Assembly (NCBI RefSeq): GCF_001649575.2
Contig: NC_051438.1
Coordinates: 29,150,128 to 29,214,127, forward strand
Reading direction: 5' to 3'
DNA: 64,000 bases
Source of the DNA: Kryptolebias marmoratus
Taxonomy: Eukaryota; Chordata; Actinopteri; Cyprinodontiformes; Rivulidae
The notes under the pieces are model-generated. The model was not told the DNA's origin and did not search any database. It saw nothing but the letters and a program-made list of their open reading frames with translations. Positions 12,891 through 30,278 of the stretch are shown one piece after another (position 1 is the stretch's first letter; each line of letters starts with the position of its first letter). The translations under genes were made by a program, and so were the position numbers.

Positions 12891-15170
12891 CAGTTATTTT
12901 GTACTGTTTTGCCCACAGTGAAAACGGATAAAACTTAGCATAAAGTGAGCCTAATCAGGTGTGAGGAAACTGGTAGCAGATGGCTTCACCTTTGAGTACA
13001 AAATGACTAAAGCTGTAAAGTGATATTTCACTGGGCTGAGACTAGTTGGTGACTCAAAATGGTGGAAAAATTGATAAATTATTCCATTGAGGACTCACTG
13101 AATTTTGGGTGTTTGGAAAACACTTAAGAACAGTCAACAAAAATACCCAGAACCCCCCAGAGAGAGGCTGCTTCTGGAAACTGAGGCTCAGAAATTTAAG
13201 TTTTAAAGCTTTTAAACAGCAATTCTTATTGTGCAAACTGTAAAAATGATTTGTCCAGAGCTTGTTTGTAAGTCTTGTTTACTTTAATAAGTAGCTATAG
13301 ATATTACTGTATTTAGTTTTGCAGTGGAATAAAAATCAGTAGTTACTGGATGATTGTTGCCAGTAATGTACTGTATTTTAACAATAAATTGTTTTACAGT
13401 GTGTATTTAAATCACGGTATCCATTGAAATAAATCACACTGACCTTAAAGCTGATTTTATAAATAGATCTTGGTGATGTGTCTTATTGTCATACAAGACA
13501 GAAGCCTAAACTAGAATAAAAGTTTATAATAATGCCGAAACTCAAAAGTAAGCATTGTTCTTGGTGTTAATTGTACAATCGCTGTCATTTGCATTCATTT
13601 TTACACCAATAAATCCTCTGTTACCGAAGGATGGACTCTTTTTTTTCTGGTGCATCTCACAATTTTTTAAGACATAATTGTGCTTCTGCTACTTGAGCAT
13701 TAAAGTGAGGAATTATATCTTATTAACTCTGCAGCTTTATTTCTTTTTTTCCTTTTGCTTTTCCAAGCCAGCGGGTAAGTTATGCATATCAGCAGCCTGG
13801 AGGCAGACAGGCTGCTGCCTGCTAATATAAAATCATGGTCTCCTGTGAAGCTGACAGCAGTAGCCGACAGAATAAGCTCAGGAGGTAATTGGGGTCTTTA
13901 GTCTGCAAACCAACAGAGTCTCTCTCAAAGACATTTATTCACTCAGGGCAATCAGACATAAAAGGGTGAGAGCTGCAGAAGATGATGCTATAAGCGTTGA
14001 TCTACTGCACAGCCCAAATGAACTCTTTCTATCATCTGTTGCTATAATATACTGTAAAATACATTTATGCATGGGCTTTCTGATGGAAATATCTGATTAT
14101 TTTCTTTGTTTTTGTCATGTGACTGTCTGTAAATTACCCATGAGCGCTGCCCAACAGACTATCCAGTGCAGCAGCAGTAATTGCCTGGAAAGTCCTGCAG
14201 CATTTATCAGAAGAACCACGTGATTGGATGGATAGGGGGTCATTATTACGGTCAAGTCTCTGTGCAGAAAAGTCAAAGTCACATCCATGTTAGTTATGAC
14301 TGACAGGAGCCCCTTTAAGCACCTGCTGTGCTACAAGGATTAGCATATTAAGCTAATGTGTGAAATGAGATAAAATCTCAGCCATGTAATTTACTGAACT
14401 CTGCAGAAAACTACACGTAGAATCATCAAGAACTACATGAATTATGTACTATATATTACTTTTCTATATGTCATCTGACAAACACTTTACTGACTTCTGC
14501 ATAACAATTTCTAATATTTCTGCTACTAAAAGTTGGATTTGAACACAAAATAAGTCAGGTTTGTGCAAACAGGAGCTAAAGTCATTGAGTTTGATCAGTC
14601 CTGAGGTTACTTGCAGAGTTTGGAAGGACGCCCAGAAGATGTTCTCTGTGACACATTCACTTTTCTTTTGGCTTGTGGTCTCTTTCTCTGCAGAACCCTA
14701 CACTGACCCAAATGCAGTTTTCGACAAAACATGTTAGCTCGGTAAAGGTTGTGCTGAGTCAGATTAATCAGGGTCCAGATGGGTGACACGGAATGATTTT
14801 AATAACTTTTAACTCTACACTGAAGACCTGCAGTGTTTCAACACACAGCCATGATTAAAACTTACTCAAGCTTTTTATCTAGTTCCTTAATATTCAATTA
14901 AAAAAGGATGACTACAGTGATAATGCAGTTAGGATCTTACTCTAAATAAGATTTTACTATTTAGGAGTTACGGATCTGTGCAAGAGAGAATCATTTATCT
15001 TTAATAGACAAAAAATAAATGTTTAAAATTTGAAATTTAGGCTTCCATTGAGTGAAATTAGATCTCGATTAATCATTCTAGGCTTTCCAAAGGGCTTTAG
15101 ACATTTCCATCCACCCATCCTGCGCATGAATGATATTAATTTCATAACTTTTTAAATCATTTTTTAAAAA
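12891..15170. other. intronic DNA without recognised features
   Basis: There is no exon or transposon signature. The 13760-13950 stretch is complex, non-repetitive sequence with a short GCAGCCTG/CAGGCTGC hairpin near 13792-13820. Confidence 0.4.
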
Positions 15171-16443
15171 GTGGAATGATTATACAACATACAACTTTAA
15201 TGATTTTAAAAAACAAGAATTGGGTGCACTAGTTTGAATTTATTGTGGATTTTCTCTAATCCACACGGACTCAAATATACAGGATCCATTCACCCCCACT
15301 AAGATTTGGTTAAATGTCTCTTAGCAGGCGTCTCCTGGACCTCAGGCTGTTTGTCTCCATCAACAAACATCTGGTGAACTCTGACTGATATCTGACACTT
15401 CTTCTTGGCAGAATTGGTGAAGTTCATTTAAACTGGTGGGTTTTTAATCAGAGGCCACAAATTTTCAACCAGGTTGAGATCGGAGCTTTGGAAGATCGAT
15501 CCAGAAGCTAAATGCTAGCCTGATTCATCTAATCAGAAACCAGCTGTGATGATTCATCCAATCAGAAACCAACTCTGATGATTCATCCAATCAGAAACCA
15601 GCTGTGATAATTAATCCAATCAGAAACCAGCTCTGATGAGTCATCCAATCAGAAACCAGCTGTGATGATTCATCCAATCAGAAACCAGCTCTGACGATTC
15701 ATCCAATCAGAAACCAGCTCTGATGATTCATCCAATCAGAAACCAGCTCTGATGATTCATCCAATCAGAAACCAGCTCTGATGATTCATCCAATCAGAAA
15801 CCAGCTCTCATGTGTGTTTGATATCACACCTCTGATGTGAGGTGATGCTGACACATTTGGAGGTTAATCTGCCTCATCCACCAGTACCACAGCATGATGC
15901 TGCCACCACCATGCCTGACAGCTGGTTCAGTGTTCTCAGGTCTGAAAGACTCACCTCAACTCCTCCAAACGTCCTTCTTGTCTTTCTGTCCAAACAGCTC
16001 AATCTTTGTCTCGTCCGACCGTCAGACTTCTCTCCAGAAGACATTTGTCTCGTCCATGTGGACAGCTGCAGGTTTCAGTCCAGCATGAAGGTTTTGGAGC
16101 TTCTGTCTTGGTCCTCTCAGTCCATGGGGACGTAAAATCGTCTTCAGCTGTGGACAGGGACACTAATGGTCCTGCAGGCTTCAGGTCGGGGCAGCGGTGG
16201 TTCCTGGGATGTTCCTGAATATCTGAACCAATTTCTTTCCGCCTAAGTGTTGGTTGATCCAGTGAGTGTTGTCAGGGAGAAACTACCGTCTGCAGTCAGT
16301 TGGGATGAGTTTAGATAAGTTAACAAGTTGTGTCAAGTTAAGAGCACAACTATTTAGGTAAATGTATGTATGTGTATCAGATAAAATCCACAATAAATTC
16401 AAATTTATTTTTGAAAATCAATGAAGTTGTATAATCATCTCAC
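15171..16443 (-). mobile_element. Tc1/mariner transposon remnant with internal tandem array
   Basis: Terminal inverted repeats at 15171-15267 and 16373-16443 share GATTATACAAC and TTTGAATTTATTGTGGATTT. On the minus strand the dead transposase shows SDETKIELFGQKDKKDVWR near 16020 (the second aspartate of the DDE triad), RHGGGSIML near 15905 and SSDLNLVENLW near 15480 (the catalytic glutamate). The order is correct for Tc1. Frameshifts and stops are present. The region between the last two motifs is filled by a 29-bp tandem array. TA target duplications were not resolved. Confidence 0.9.
15515..15815. repeat. 29-bp tandem array, 10 copies, inside the Tc1 remnant
   Basis: AATCAGAAACCAGCT recurs at 15531, 15560, 15589, 15618, 15647, 15676, 15705, 15734, 15763 and 15792, an exact 29-bp period. 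Each unit carries ATCCAATCAG, a CCAAT-box-like motif. The units are nearly identical, which implies recent expansion after the transposon died. There are no unique spacers, so it is not a CRISPR array. Confidence 0.97.
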
Positions 16444-17891
16444 ATTGGAATGACAACTTTATAATAAATCATTAAAAGCCACAAATTAATGTGACATTTA
16501 TGCCTAAAACAGTTTGATGGAACTATCTGTACATGTTCACTTTACTGTTCACCAATCACTAATATAAAAAACTAATTTGTTTTTTACATTTTGATGAATG
16601 TGTGGAACCATCTGATTGTCCAGCAGACATAACAACCATGAAGCAACCAGAAAGCAGCCAAATCTGAGGGTTTTTCCAAATCTGAAGCCTGGTTCCATTT
16701 TGGATTTTATTAAAGCTCTGCACAACATGTAGAGAGTTTATGCAAACAAGGAAATCCCAGTAAATCAATAAATTTAAAAAATCAGTGCCACTAATTAACC
16801 TCAGAGTGAGTCAACTGCTCAGTTTGACTTCTTACCAGCCAAACTTCAAATATAACGTTAGAAACAGCCTTAATGCTGGCGGCCTGTGTGTCTGTAATGC
16901 ACTCAGAACATAATGGTTTGTTTAATGTAGGTTGCAGGTTTTAAACTCCTTGTAAAGAAATTTCTAATAAGAAAAAATAATTTAGTTTCTGCAGAAATCC
17001 TCATTTGTCTCATTACAGTTACTATCCCTGTCTTTTGGAAAACCAATCTGTAGGATATGCTAATTAAAAAGTACTTTAATAACTTTAACAATATACAGAA
17101 TTTACTTTTTTTAACCTGGAAATAAATATTTGACAAAGTCCTACTACAGTCAATGAGACATTTTTATACATTTGGTTAAAAAAACAGCAGTATTGCTCCT
17201 GGTTTTACTCTGGTTTGTAAGAATGTTTTATTCATTCCTGACACATTAAAAGAGTTCAGTATGAAGATCGATAACTGTGTATATGTAATAAAAATATTTA
17301 TTAATGTTCCACCTAAAAAAACTGACATTAGTGGTTCTTTTCCCTGTTGATGTGACACAAAACAATCTTCTTAAAAAGCGAGATATTTGATGTTTGCATC
17401 ATGTAGAGGTTTGGAAATGTGTTTCCTTTTTTTAATATAAGTTATGTTTGGTGTCAAGCTTTGCCAGACTGTAGAATATTGTTTCTTTTTCATTTCATTT
17501 TTTTCACAGAATTGACTGAAAGTCCAGTCAGACTGCACACTTTCAGTTATAAAACAAAACAAGAAAGCACAACTTGAGAGGAACAAATACACAGTTTCCA
17601 GGAAATACACTGTTGGCAAAAAAATGTTTTGCCACTAATGAAACAATAATATGCCAATAAATACAAATATATGTGTTAGCATAGAGAATTAAAACAACCA
17701 AAGCTTCATTTCTCCAGTTCAGTTCAAACAACCTTCAACAACACAATCTCGAAGGCATTTCCCAATGTTCCCTTATTTTCTTAACATTTGGAAACTTTTG
17801 AATGAGTGGCTGTCAAACACAAATAGATGGCCAGGGAAGTAAAGAAAAAGAAAAGAAACAGGAAAAAAAAAAAACAGAAAAAGGAAAGTAC
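16444..17891. other. intronic DNA without recognised features
   Basis: The sequence is AT-rich. Several short open frames on the minus strand look like chance. Confidence 0.45.
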
Positions 17892-17930
17892 CTTTCTTGT
17901 GAGTAGCTTCATTTTTGGAGCCTTTGGGGT
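17892..17930 (-). CDS. candidate 39-base cassette exon of glra1
   Basis: On the minus strand, inside intron 2, a polypyrimidine run and ATTAG acceptor (17931-17932) precede a 39-base stop-free segment that ends AAAG/GTACTT. Exon 2 ends one base into a codon. Splicing it here gives G+AC = D and then PKGSKNEATHKK, and the segment again ends one base into a codon, so it can be included or skipped without a frame change. The 13-residue insert would sit just after [12 protein letters not shown] in the extracellular domain. It is lysine-rich and hydrophilic. The donor is weak at +4 and +5, which would suit an optional exon. From memory, a long alphaZ1 variant with a short N-terminal insertion is known in zebrafish; I cannot compare its sequence. 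A 39-base frame with AG and GT borders also arises by chance in a 28 kb intron, so this is a hypothesis. Confidence 0.4.
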
Positions 17931-19082
17931 CTAATAAAAAAAAGATCAGAATTAAACACAGCATATACTAACACCACCTTACCAACTACACGTTGTTTGT
18001 CCTCGTTAAGGAAAACAACTGCTTCTTCTATCAAGGAGCAAACAAGACAGCAAGGCTCGATTATCTAAGGTGTCGCACTGCTGCCAACACTCGGCGAGGG
18101 TGAGTGTGTGGCAGAGGGGGAGGCTTAGGAGGGACAGGGGGGAGGAGGGGGGCAACATACTGTGAAGGCAACAGCAGGAAGGAGGGATGCAACGAGCCTG
18201 TAAAGAATCTATTGCCATACTGCAGCGGGCAGGAGAGAAGAGGTGATGCACTGAGATGGAGAGGAGGAGGGTAGCAATGCGGCTCTGTCAACAGGAGCTT
18301 AAAGAAGACTAGCAAAATGCACTAAAGGAGATGCAAGAGACCAGGGACAGAAAGAGGAGGAGGAGGGTGGGGAAGATGCAAAGACTACATGTCAAACTGG
18401 CTTCATTTGGATTTCTGCCTGGTTTGGCATTCAAAACAACTTTTTTTTTTTTAAATAACAGGTTAATAGATTCTTTGTCCTCTCCAGTGTTTCGCTCCAG
18501 CCACAGAAACCGAGTATCAACCTCAAAATTAACAAATGATCTTCAAATGTGAAACAAGACTCTATTTCATACTTTAATGGGTGTAATTAATTTGAAGTCA
18601 TTTGGGTAAAATGGAGACCATCGGAATGACCCCGGAGATGTAAATCTTCAACCTTTCACAAATGGGCCCCATCAGTTAGCACAGAGAGAGAACTTTTAGT
18701 CTGCACAGGAGCTGATTTATAACGGAGAAATGCCAACCTGCTAATGTCAAGGAACTGGAAGTTTGAGGCCGAATGATTCATTGTTCTGCAGTGACGAGGC
18801 TCCCCCCCCCCCTTTTCTTGTTCACTCCAGGAAAGTTGGTGCTCAACAACAGACTTTGCCTGATGTGTCACAGAAGATTGGTGGCTTATTGGATTTATTG
18901 GATTTGTCTAGAAAGTTCCAGCAAGTACAAGAAGTAAAGACAAATGTTGTACTCCTGCTTTGATCAGCAGAAACTCTATAAATCCCAAAACACAACCAAA
19001 CCCAGCCCTGCCATCTGTTAACTCTGGGTAACGTTGGTACACGACGGTGTTTTCTACCAGAATAATGTCTTTACCTGCAGCG
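17931..19082. other. intronic DNA with a G/A-rich tract
   Basis: Positions 18095-18380 are strongly purine-rich on the plus strand (GGGGGAGG, GGGGGGAGGAGGGG, AGGAGGAGGAGGG). They match long low-complexity frames on the minus strand that I do not consider coding. Confidence 0.5.
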
Positions 19083-20044
19083 GGTCGCAACAGTATCCAT
19101 GCTAACTGTTCTGTTTTGTTGCCTTACAACCTGGAATTTAATTACGTTTTTCAGCAATAATTCTACAAAAATACTTCAGAACAATGAAGTTGAAATGGGG
19201 AAAATGACAAATAATATTAAATAATTAAAAAATTCTTTATATCTCATTATATCATGACCTCAATCTATCTAACCTGGACTTTCTGTCCGTTCTTCATGAC
19301 CAAACATCTGCAGCTCCTTCAGGTTGTGTCCAACAATCTTTAAATGAACATCAAATCTATGATGTGCTGTTAGGTTTTTACTTCATCTTATTCCCTTTTA
19401 TGCATTTTACCATCAACCTGCTTGGAACATCAGAGGACAATTAGCTCTTATGGTTAAATGTTTTACATTTAAAGGGTAAACCTGTTTTCATTAATGTGTA
19501 TAAATGAAACAGATAAATAAATAAAAATAAAGCCCAGCTCTGCTCAGCCTATAATAGTCCTGTGGACAGATCCTCCATCTCTCAGCTCCATCAGGGTTAT
19601 ATTTGTCCTCCTGGATGTCCCCGCTCTGGGAGTTATGGTGGACGTCCATCTTTTACCATGTTTCCTGACATCATTTTTCTACTTCCTGATATTAGATTTA
19701 ATGGAGCTCTATGGGATATTCAGGGTTATGAGATATATTTTACAACCCAACCCTGATCTGTACTTCTCCACAACTTTGTCTCTGATCTGTGAGGAGAATT
19801 CCTTGGTCTTCATGATGTCTCTTGCTTGGTGGATCTTATTTAATTAATTATGTGGCTTCTGAAGGGGCTGAAAACATACGCACGCACCCCTCTCAGGTTT
19901 CCATTTTCATAAATTATTTTAAACAAGTTTGTTTTCCCCCATTGGAGAATTATTGCTTTAAACCAAATCCAATAAAACTCCAGGTTGTAAGGCAACAAAA
20001 TGGAAAGATTACCAAGAAGGCTGAATACTTTTGCACGGTACTTT
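19083..20044 (-). mobile_element. Tc1/mariner transposon remnant, N-terminal half of transposase
   Basis: The ends share GTTGCCTTACAACCTGGA with its complement near the right end (19985-20000), and the outer motif CTGAATACTTTTGCA (20022-20036) has a diverged counterpart near 19090. On the minus strand an ATG at 19813 starts MKTKEFSSQIRDKVVEKYRS, then GLGCKI and LNIP, the helix-turn-helix DNA-binding domain of fish Tc1 transposases. Further on are the matches ITLMEL and SVHRT. Stops and gaps disable it, and the catalytic half is missing or unrecognisable. The element is about 0.96 kb against roughly 1.3-1.6 kb for intact relatives. Confidence 0.88.
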
Positions 20045-23000
20045 AAAAGCATTTTGACAACAAAAACACTTCATTTAAGTAAAATCAACAGAAGGAATGT
20101 TCAAGCTTCTTACTCTAAACTTTTTTGAAAAACAGAGAACACTAAAAGCATACAGAGGAGGCTTTTTGTTTGTTTGTTTGTTTGACTTTCATTTCTCAGA
20201 TTAGGTGATTGATGTCCTACTTTGCCTCCAAGCTGCACTGAACTGACTGAAAATGACCCAACCTGGTCTACGATACCTGACAACTGCCACTGTGAGGGAT
20301 GGCAAACACACCGAGTAGAAGTCCAGGAGTGATACTGTAATCCGTCATTGTCAGCTCACAAAACAAAGGAAAACAAAATGGCTTAGAAGATGGATTAAAA
20401 GTTTGCTGTGACCATAAACTGTTATAGGCAGGTGAATTAAACTCTATGAAAGGCTCTTTTTCCTCCCTCTCTCCCTGCCGTGTGTGTCAGGACTAGCTCT
20501 ACCCTGAGGCCAGGTGGCATGTCGAACATCCGAACACCTGATCCTGGCATTAAAACCACTGCTGCTTTGGCTTTTGAGCTTTGCTGGCTGCAGGAGACTC
20601 GGCCCAGGCTAATTACTGGCTCTGTGCCGAATCGATTCTTTTTGCTTTGCAAGGAAAGAGCAAAAACAAAACAAAATGTAAAATAGTGGCTTTCTGTTGT
20701 CTCCTTTAAATGAGGACTCTTCCTGAGTGTTTCTCCTCTCTTCTGTCTGCTCCCAGCCTTCCTCAGTCAGTAACAAGCCTGCAAACAGCTTCTCACCAGT
20801 ACGTGTAAACAATTACACGTCAACCTGTCTGTAAGGCCGCTTAGACCAGTGGCCTGTTTTTCTTTCCTTCTAGCTGGTAATTAGAGGCATGATGGGATTT
20901 ACAGGAGGACTGAATGACCTTTTTATAAAGCAGTATTCTCCTACTTTTAAACTTATTAGCCATGGACCGGTGGACTGCAGAGGGAGGAAGGCAGAGTAAT
21001 GTAGCTACGAAGTCCTCCCAGATTAGCTTTGCACTGCCTCGAGCTGAAAAGGTCCCACGTTTCAGCTATCTCTAGATCTGGAGAAAACAGTAATGATGGG
21101 AGGTATTTATGGAAATTGTGGCTCATTTGACAGCGTTTCTTTTTGTGTCATTTAGGGCTGTAACAGGAAAAACAGGACAAGACAGGATGCTGGGTTCACA
21201 ATAAGAAAAAATGACAATTTCACCAATATTTTTCAGAAAAAAGCTTTTGCCACAGACTCAACCTCCTGGCCTCTCTTCCTCTCTGCTTCCTCATTAGTCT
21301 CTTCAGACCTTAGACTGGTTCTCCAACTAAACATGACATTTTCATCAGAGAAAAACGCTGCTCGCACGAATGAAAACAGAGAATGGAAGAGCTTGAGTGG
21401 ATAGCAGGAGGGACTCTCAGTCTGATCCACTTCCACCTCAAAGTTCAGACAGACTAACATACAGCTCAAACTGTATTTTCTCAATTTAAACAGAAAAGTT
21501 GACAAATTGCCACGTGAACTCTGAAAGACAGAGACTCTTCCTCTCAGGACGTAGCTGCAGAGGCTGCAGGAAATGTTGCACTTCCAACACAGCTTAGGTG
21601 GCGTCCTGACCTGTTTGTTAGGTAATTCCACACAAACAATTTAAAGTCAAGACATTTTCAGTAATAAATCATGACACGGGGTATTTTCAATCTTGTGGTG
21701 TGACCTGAGGTCTTGTTACGCCCCGAGTGATCTTCATAGTGAAAGATTGAAACAGTTTATTTGCTTGTGAAAAGTCCTTTTTGCTTTTTTCTGCTCTTCT
21801 CTGTCCTCGTCTCTCTCTGTAGGTCTGTTCTGAGTCCTCTCAGACGTTTGGCTGCCTTTTATCATCGTTTCATTCAATGTTCTTCTCTTCGTTGCCCTTG
21901 CTCGTCCGCCGGCCGCCTTTCTGCTAGATGCTGAAGCGTGATCAATATTTTTTTCATAACTCAGGGGGGAGTGTCTCCCCACCCCCACCCCCCTTTCTGA
22001 CAACATTAAAATTCCTCGCTTTGTGCAATATTCTCCCAAACCAAATTTCCTGGCTTGGAAAAGATAGGGCCATTATCTTGAATACTGAAACAGCCATAAA
22101 AGTGTCCTCTGGGCGAGGATGTCTGCTCCCTCCAAAAAGCTTTTCTGTGTAGAGAGTCGCAACATGAGAAGGGAGGGAAAGTGTTGCAGTTTGTATCTCA
22201 GAGCTGCTGCTGCCTAACTGAACAACACAAAAACCCACCGGGAACTGCGTTAGCATTAAAATTTCACCACTAACCTACTAGAAACATAATCTGTCTTTGT
22301 AGTGTGAAGCATCTTTGCACCGGCCATTCCTTCCAGCCTCCTGTCTAAAAGAAATCCACCCATTAACAATATTCCCGCTGTTCCATTCCTCCATCCCACA
22401 CTCTTTACCTTTTACCCATTAATTCCATTAAGTAGGCGCTGATAACACCAAATGAACGTCAGGCATTGACAGCTAATATCTACCATCCCGTGTTCAACTC
22501 TGCCGAGGAGAAAAGGAAATGCAACAGGAAAACAAAGACGGGGGATGTGATGTAGCCATGTGCAACAACAAGTCCTCCAGCTGTGACGAAAGAACGAGGA
22601 TAAGAAAGGAGCGAAAGGAGAGATAAAAGCTGAGCGTACTTCCTCGCTGTTTATTTTGGACTCGTTCAGTGATCAGGACCAAAGTGACACAGCAGTGGAT
22701 TTTCACGGAGTTTTTCTTCTCTTTCCATGCTCATCATCATGGGGACTTTGGAGCAGAGAGAAGGAGGGAGCAGTGCGAAATAAAGGGATTTCAGCTGAGG
22801 TAGCTACTGTGGCTGTTCAGCAGCGCTGCAGACCGAAACCTGCTGAAACAGTTCCACACCGGGCTTTATTAATGTGCACAGTTTTAAAACAATATCTGAT
22901 CTCAGGTGCATTATCTCCTCAGACACACTCGATAGCCTCATTTAAAAGCCAGAAAACGTAAATCTCCTTCAGATTAGGATTGTATTCCTTGAGTTTCATG

Positions 23001-25171
23001 ATGCGTTACCTTTTAGTTGTTCCGTAGGTCTAATTTATTTGGGAAATGAGTTTTGAAGCTTTGCAGATGTCTTGACCTTCACGAGAGGCTAACCTTTTGA
23101 TAAATTCGCACTCAAACCTGATTTAAGGTCCATTTAAAACTGGTGACACGTTCAGGGGGGGTCTCAGGCACTGATTCCAGGAGAAGTTTCATATGGGCAG
23201 CAATAATCAGCTTGGCTGCACCTAAAACCTCGCTGCCATCATCCTGTTCAGCTTGAGTGATGAGGAAGGACGAGGTTATGGCAGAGAGGAAGAGAGGAGC
23301 TTCAGCTGTAGTTTGTGCCATTCATCATGGCACATCAAACACACAAAGAGAAAATCTCTAAAAAAACCAACAACAACAAACACACTTTTCTCACAATAAG
23401 CCCAAATATTTCTCTCTCGTACACTCAGATATCTTTACAGCACCGTGTGGATATTCATTACGATGAAAACGAGACGTTAATCAGCCTGTTGGTGCTGTTT
23501 GAGGGTGTAAAGCTTAAAAACAAACATTTTTTAGGTTTAAATTTTAGTTTGCTGCTTGAGCACATAATAATGAGCCGATCTGAGCTCCAACCTGCAGATC
23601 GCCATTTGATGATTACTGGTGTGAGACGTATGGGAGTACCTACAAGTGATGTTCAGTTGGCTGTCCAACAGATAATGAAGCTTTAGGAAAAACATGATGA
23701 AGTCAAAACAAAGTTTGACAAAACAAAATGAAGTGGTAGGACAAAAAGAGTTTGGTCATTTCAGAGGACGGAAATGTTTCTAAACATGAATGAAGAATGG
23801 AAGAGGAAAAAGGGGAGGGGAGCTACTATAATAAGAATGAGAGAGAAGGAGAGGATGGATGAACTCATGGATTATAAATGGTTTGTCCTGAATGTGTCAG
23901 GAGTGTTTCCGCTCCTTCTCTCCAATGGAGAAACCTGCTAAATCAATCGGAAGCTTTTTGCTCGCACAACAGACCCCGAGTCATGATTTCTGTAATTTCC
24001 TCTCGTGCTCTTATATATTTGTAGCTTTGGGCGATTCTCATCTCTTTTCCTCTCACGTTTCCCTCCCCGCCCTCGCTCGACTGTTGCTGCTCAGCAAAAT
24101 TAGAGTGGCTGGTGCTAATTTAATGAGAGCATAAACTGTGTGGGCCGAGAAGATGAGCAATCATCCTGCATTTAGGAAAAAATGTGGCTGCAAGATTCCA
24201 GCATCCAAAAAAACCCAGAAGAAGGGTTTCATAAATAGAAACAATTAAGTTGCAGCTCTGGATTTCCTTCATTCCAAGAGCTTCAGTTTCCTAACTGGAA
24301 ATTAATCCGTTCTGTTACATTATTTCCCAGCCAACAACATCCGAAGATCCCAACACTCAACTGTAGTCAGTTGGTAAAGACCAGCAGCGTCTGATACAAC
24401 TCTGAACAAACTAGTTAATGAAAGAACTAACATGAGAGCTGAGACAACCAGGAGCAAAAACCACGGTAACTCGCTGCAAAACAGTTTTATTATTAAACTG
24501 TTGTTTTCTCTCACTAAAGTCTAATTTATGATATGCAGAAGGTTTTTACTCAAAGCTTACATCACAGAATCCTGTTTACTCCCGTCGTTGTGGGAGCTGG
24601 ACTCTGTGTGACTCCTGGTAAAAGTGGAAATCTTTTCCCTAAAATCGTGCAGATAGTTGTCTCCTCCTCTGCAACAGGGAGACATTCCATAGACTGGATG
24701 GTACTACCTGCTGCTACTACCACCTGAAGACGTTTTAGTGTCCCTGACTGCCTGCATCCTGAAGTTAAAGGTCCTGCTCTGTTTATTTTATTTAAACAGG
24801 TAGTTTCACTGAAACACGAGGACCAACTGTGTGTACTAATACTTTAATACTCTGCTAAATGAGAGTAGCTGTACACATCAGACTGCCGTGCATGACAGAG
24901 GAACGAAAAACTCTATACGGTACGACAGCTTTTAAGGGTAAATATTGTAAATAAAGATCATTTCATAGGCAAAAAAATCTCAGAAACTTTAACATGAATG
25001 TTAAATATTTTTGAGGAAAAACTCGGATATTCCATTATGTTGAAAAGTCCTAAATGTTTCATGATTAAAGACATAAAAACTTTTACAAATAAAATTTAGT
25101 TTTGACTTTTTTCTCGCAAATTTATGGTTTTACAATATCAGAAAACATCCGTTTTATTCTTGTAAAATTAT
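20045..25171. other. intronic DNA without recognised features
   Basis: This 5 kb contains no exon homology, transposon end or long tandem repeat that I can identify. Frames up to 132 codons (21233-21631, minus) and 123 codons (23315-23686, plus) have no family resemblance. Confidence 0.45.
20165..20184. repeat. (TTTG)n microsatellite
   Basis: About five TTTG units. Confidence 0.85.
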
Positions 25172-26055
25172 GTACAACCCCAATTCTAAAAAGAAAAAAT
25201 AGGATGTTGTGTAAAATGTGAATAAAACCAGAATCCAATGATTTGTAAATTTTATAAATCAATATTTTACTCACAATGAAACATAGAAAACATATCTGAT
25301 GGTAAAACTAAAAGTTTTTAACATTTTTAGGAAAAGTCAGGTATAAATCTGAAGGCAGCAACTCGTCTCGACCTGAGGTCGTCCCATTCTGTCTGTTCAA
25401 CAGTCCTGGAACCTGGACTAATGCACCCCCATACCATCAGAGAGGCAGGCTGACCTCAGAACAGTTCTCCTCTTTGGTCCAGAGGAGACACATCTGTTCA
25501 CATCTGGCTTCTTCTTTGCCTGATAGAGCTTTAAGCAGCACGGTGAACTGTGTTTACAGACAGAGTTCCTGAGCAGAACAGAACCAGAACCAGCCTTGAC
25601 CTTTGACCTCAGAGGTTTCTACAGATTGATGTTATGATCTGGAGATGATGGAGATTCAGAGTCTTTGATTCAGGAACTTTATTGTGAAAGTGTTCCTCTG
25701 TTCTCAGGCACTTCCTGTCAGCTGGTGAACCTCTGCCCATCTTCAGCCTCTAAAAGCTCGTCTTACCTGCAGTCCTCTGACTGACCTGCTGACAATCAAC
25801 TGAATTAGTTAGAAAAGCTCCTCCAGATGTTTCTGACTTTACAGCCTTTTGTTGCTCCTGGAACAACTTCTTACAGATGTGCTGCTGTCATAAAAATATT
25901 AATTACCTTGTAAAAAAATACATTATTTTTTTTAGTCTTAAGTATGTTTTAATGTTCCACTGTGAATAAAATATGGGTTGTGAGATTTGCAAATCATTGC
26001 ATTCTGTTCTAACTTTTATTTTTCACAAAGTTTCAAGTTTTTCAGAATTAGGGTT
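25172..26055. mobile_element. DNA transposon remnant with about 120-150-bp terminal inverted repeats
   Basis: The left end TACAACCCCAATTCTAAAAA followed by CAGAATCCAATGATTTGTAAA matches, inverted, the right end (reading CAGAATGCAATGATTTGCAAA then CTGAATTAGGGTTGA in complement order). Both continue into TATTTTACTCACAATG-like sequence. This is the end structure of a very common fish transposon that I cannot safely assign to a superfamily. The interior keeps phrases such as CCCCCATACCATCAGAGA and CTCTTTGGTCCAGAGGA but no open transposase. Confidence 0.85.

Positions 26056-30278
<4,223 letters not shown>

Noticed and set aside
15515..15815. Regular repeats resembling a CRISPR array
   Set aside because: The 29-bp units are directly contiguous with no unique spacers, and they lie in a eukaryotic transposon.
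23315..23686. 123-codon plus-strand frame
   Set aside because: Composition and lack of any motif suggest chance; it is antisense within a glra1 intron with no transcript signals.
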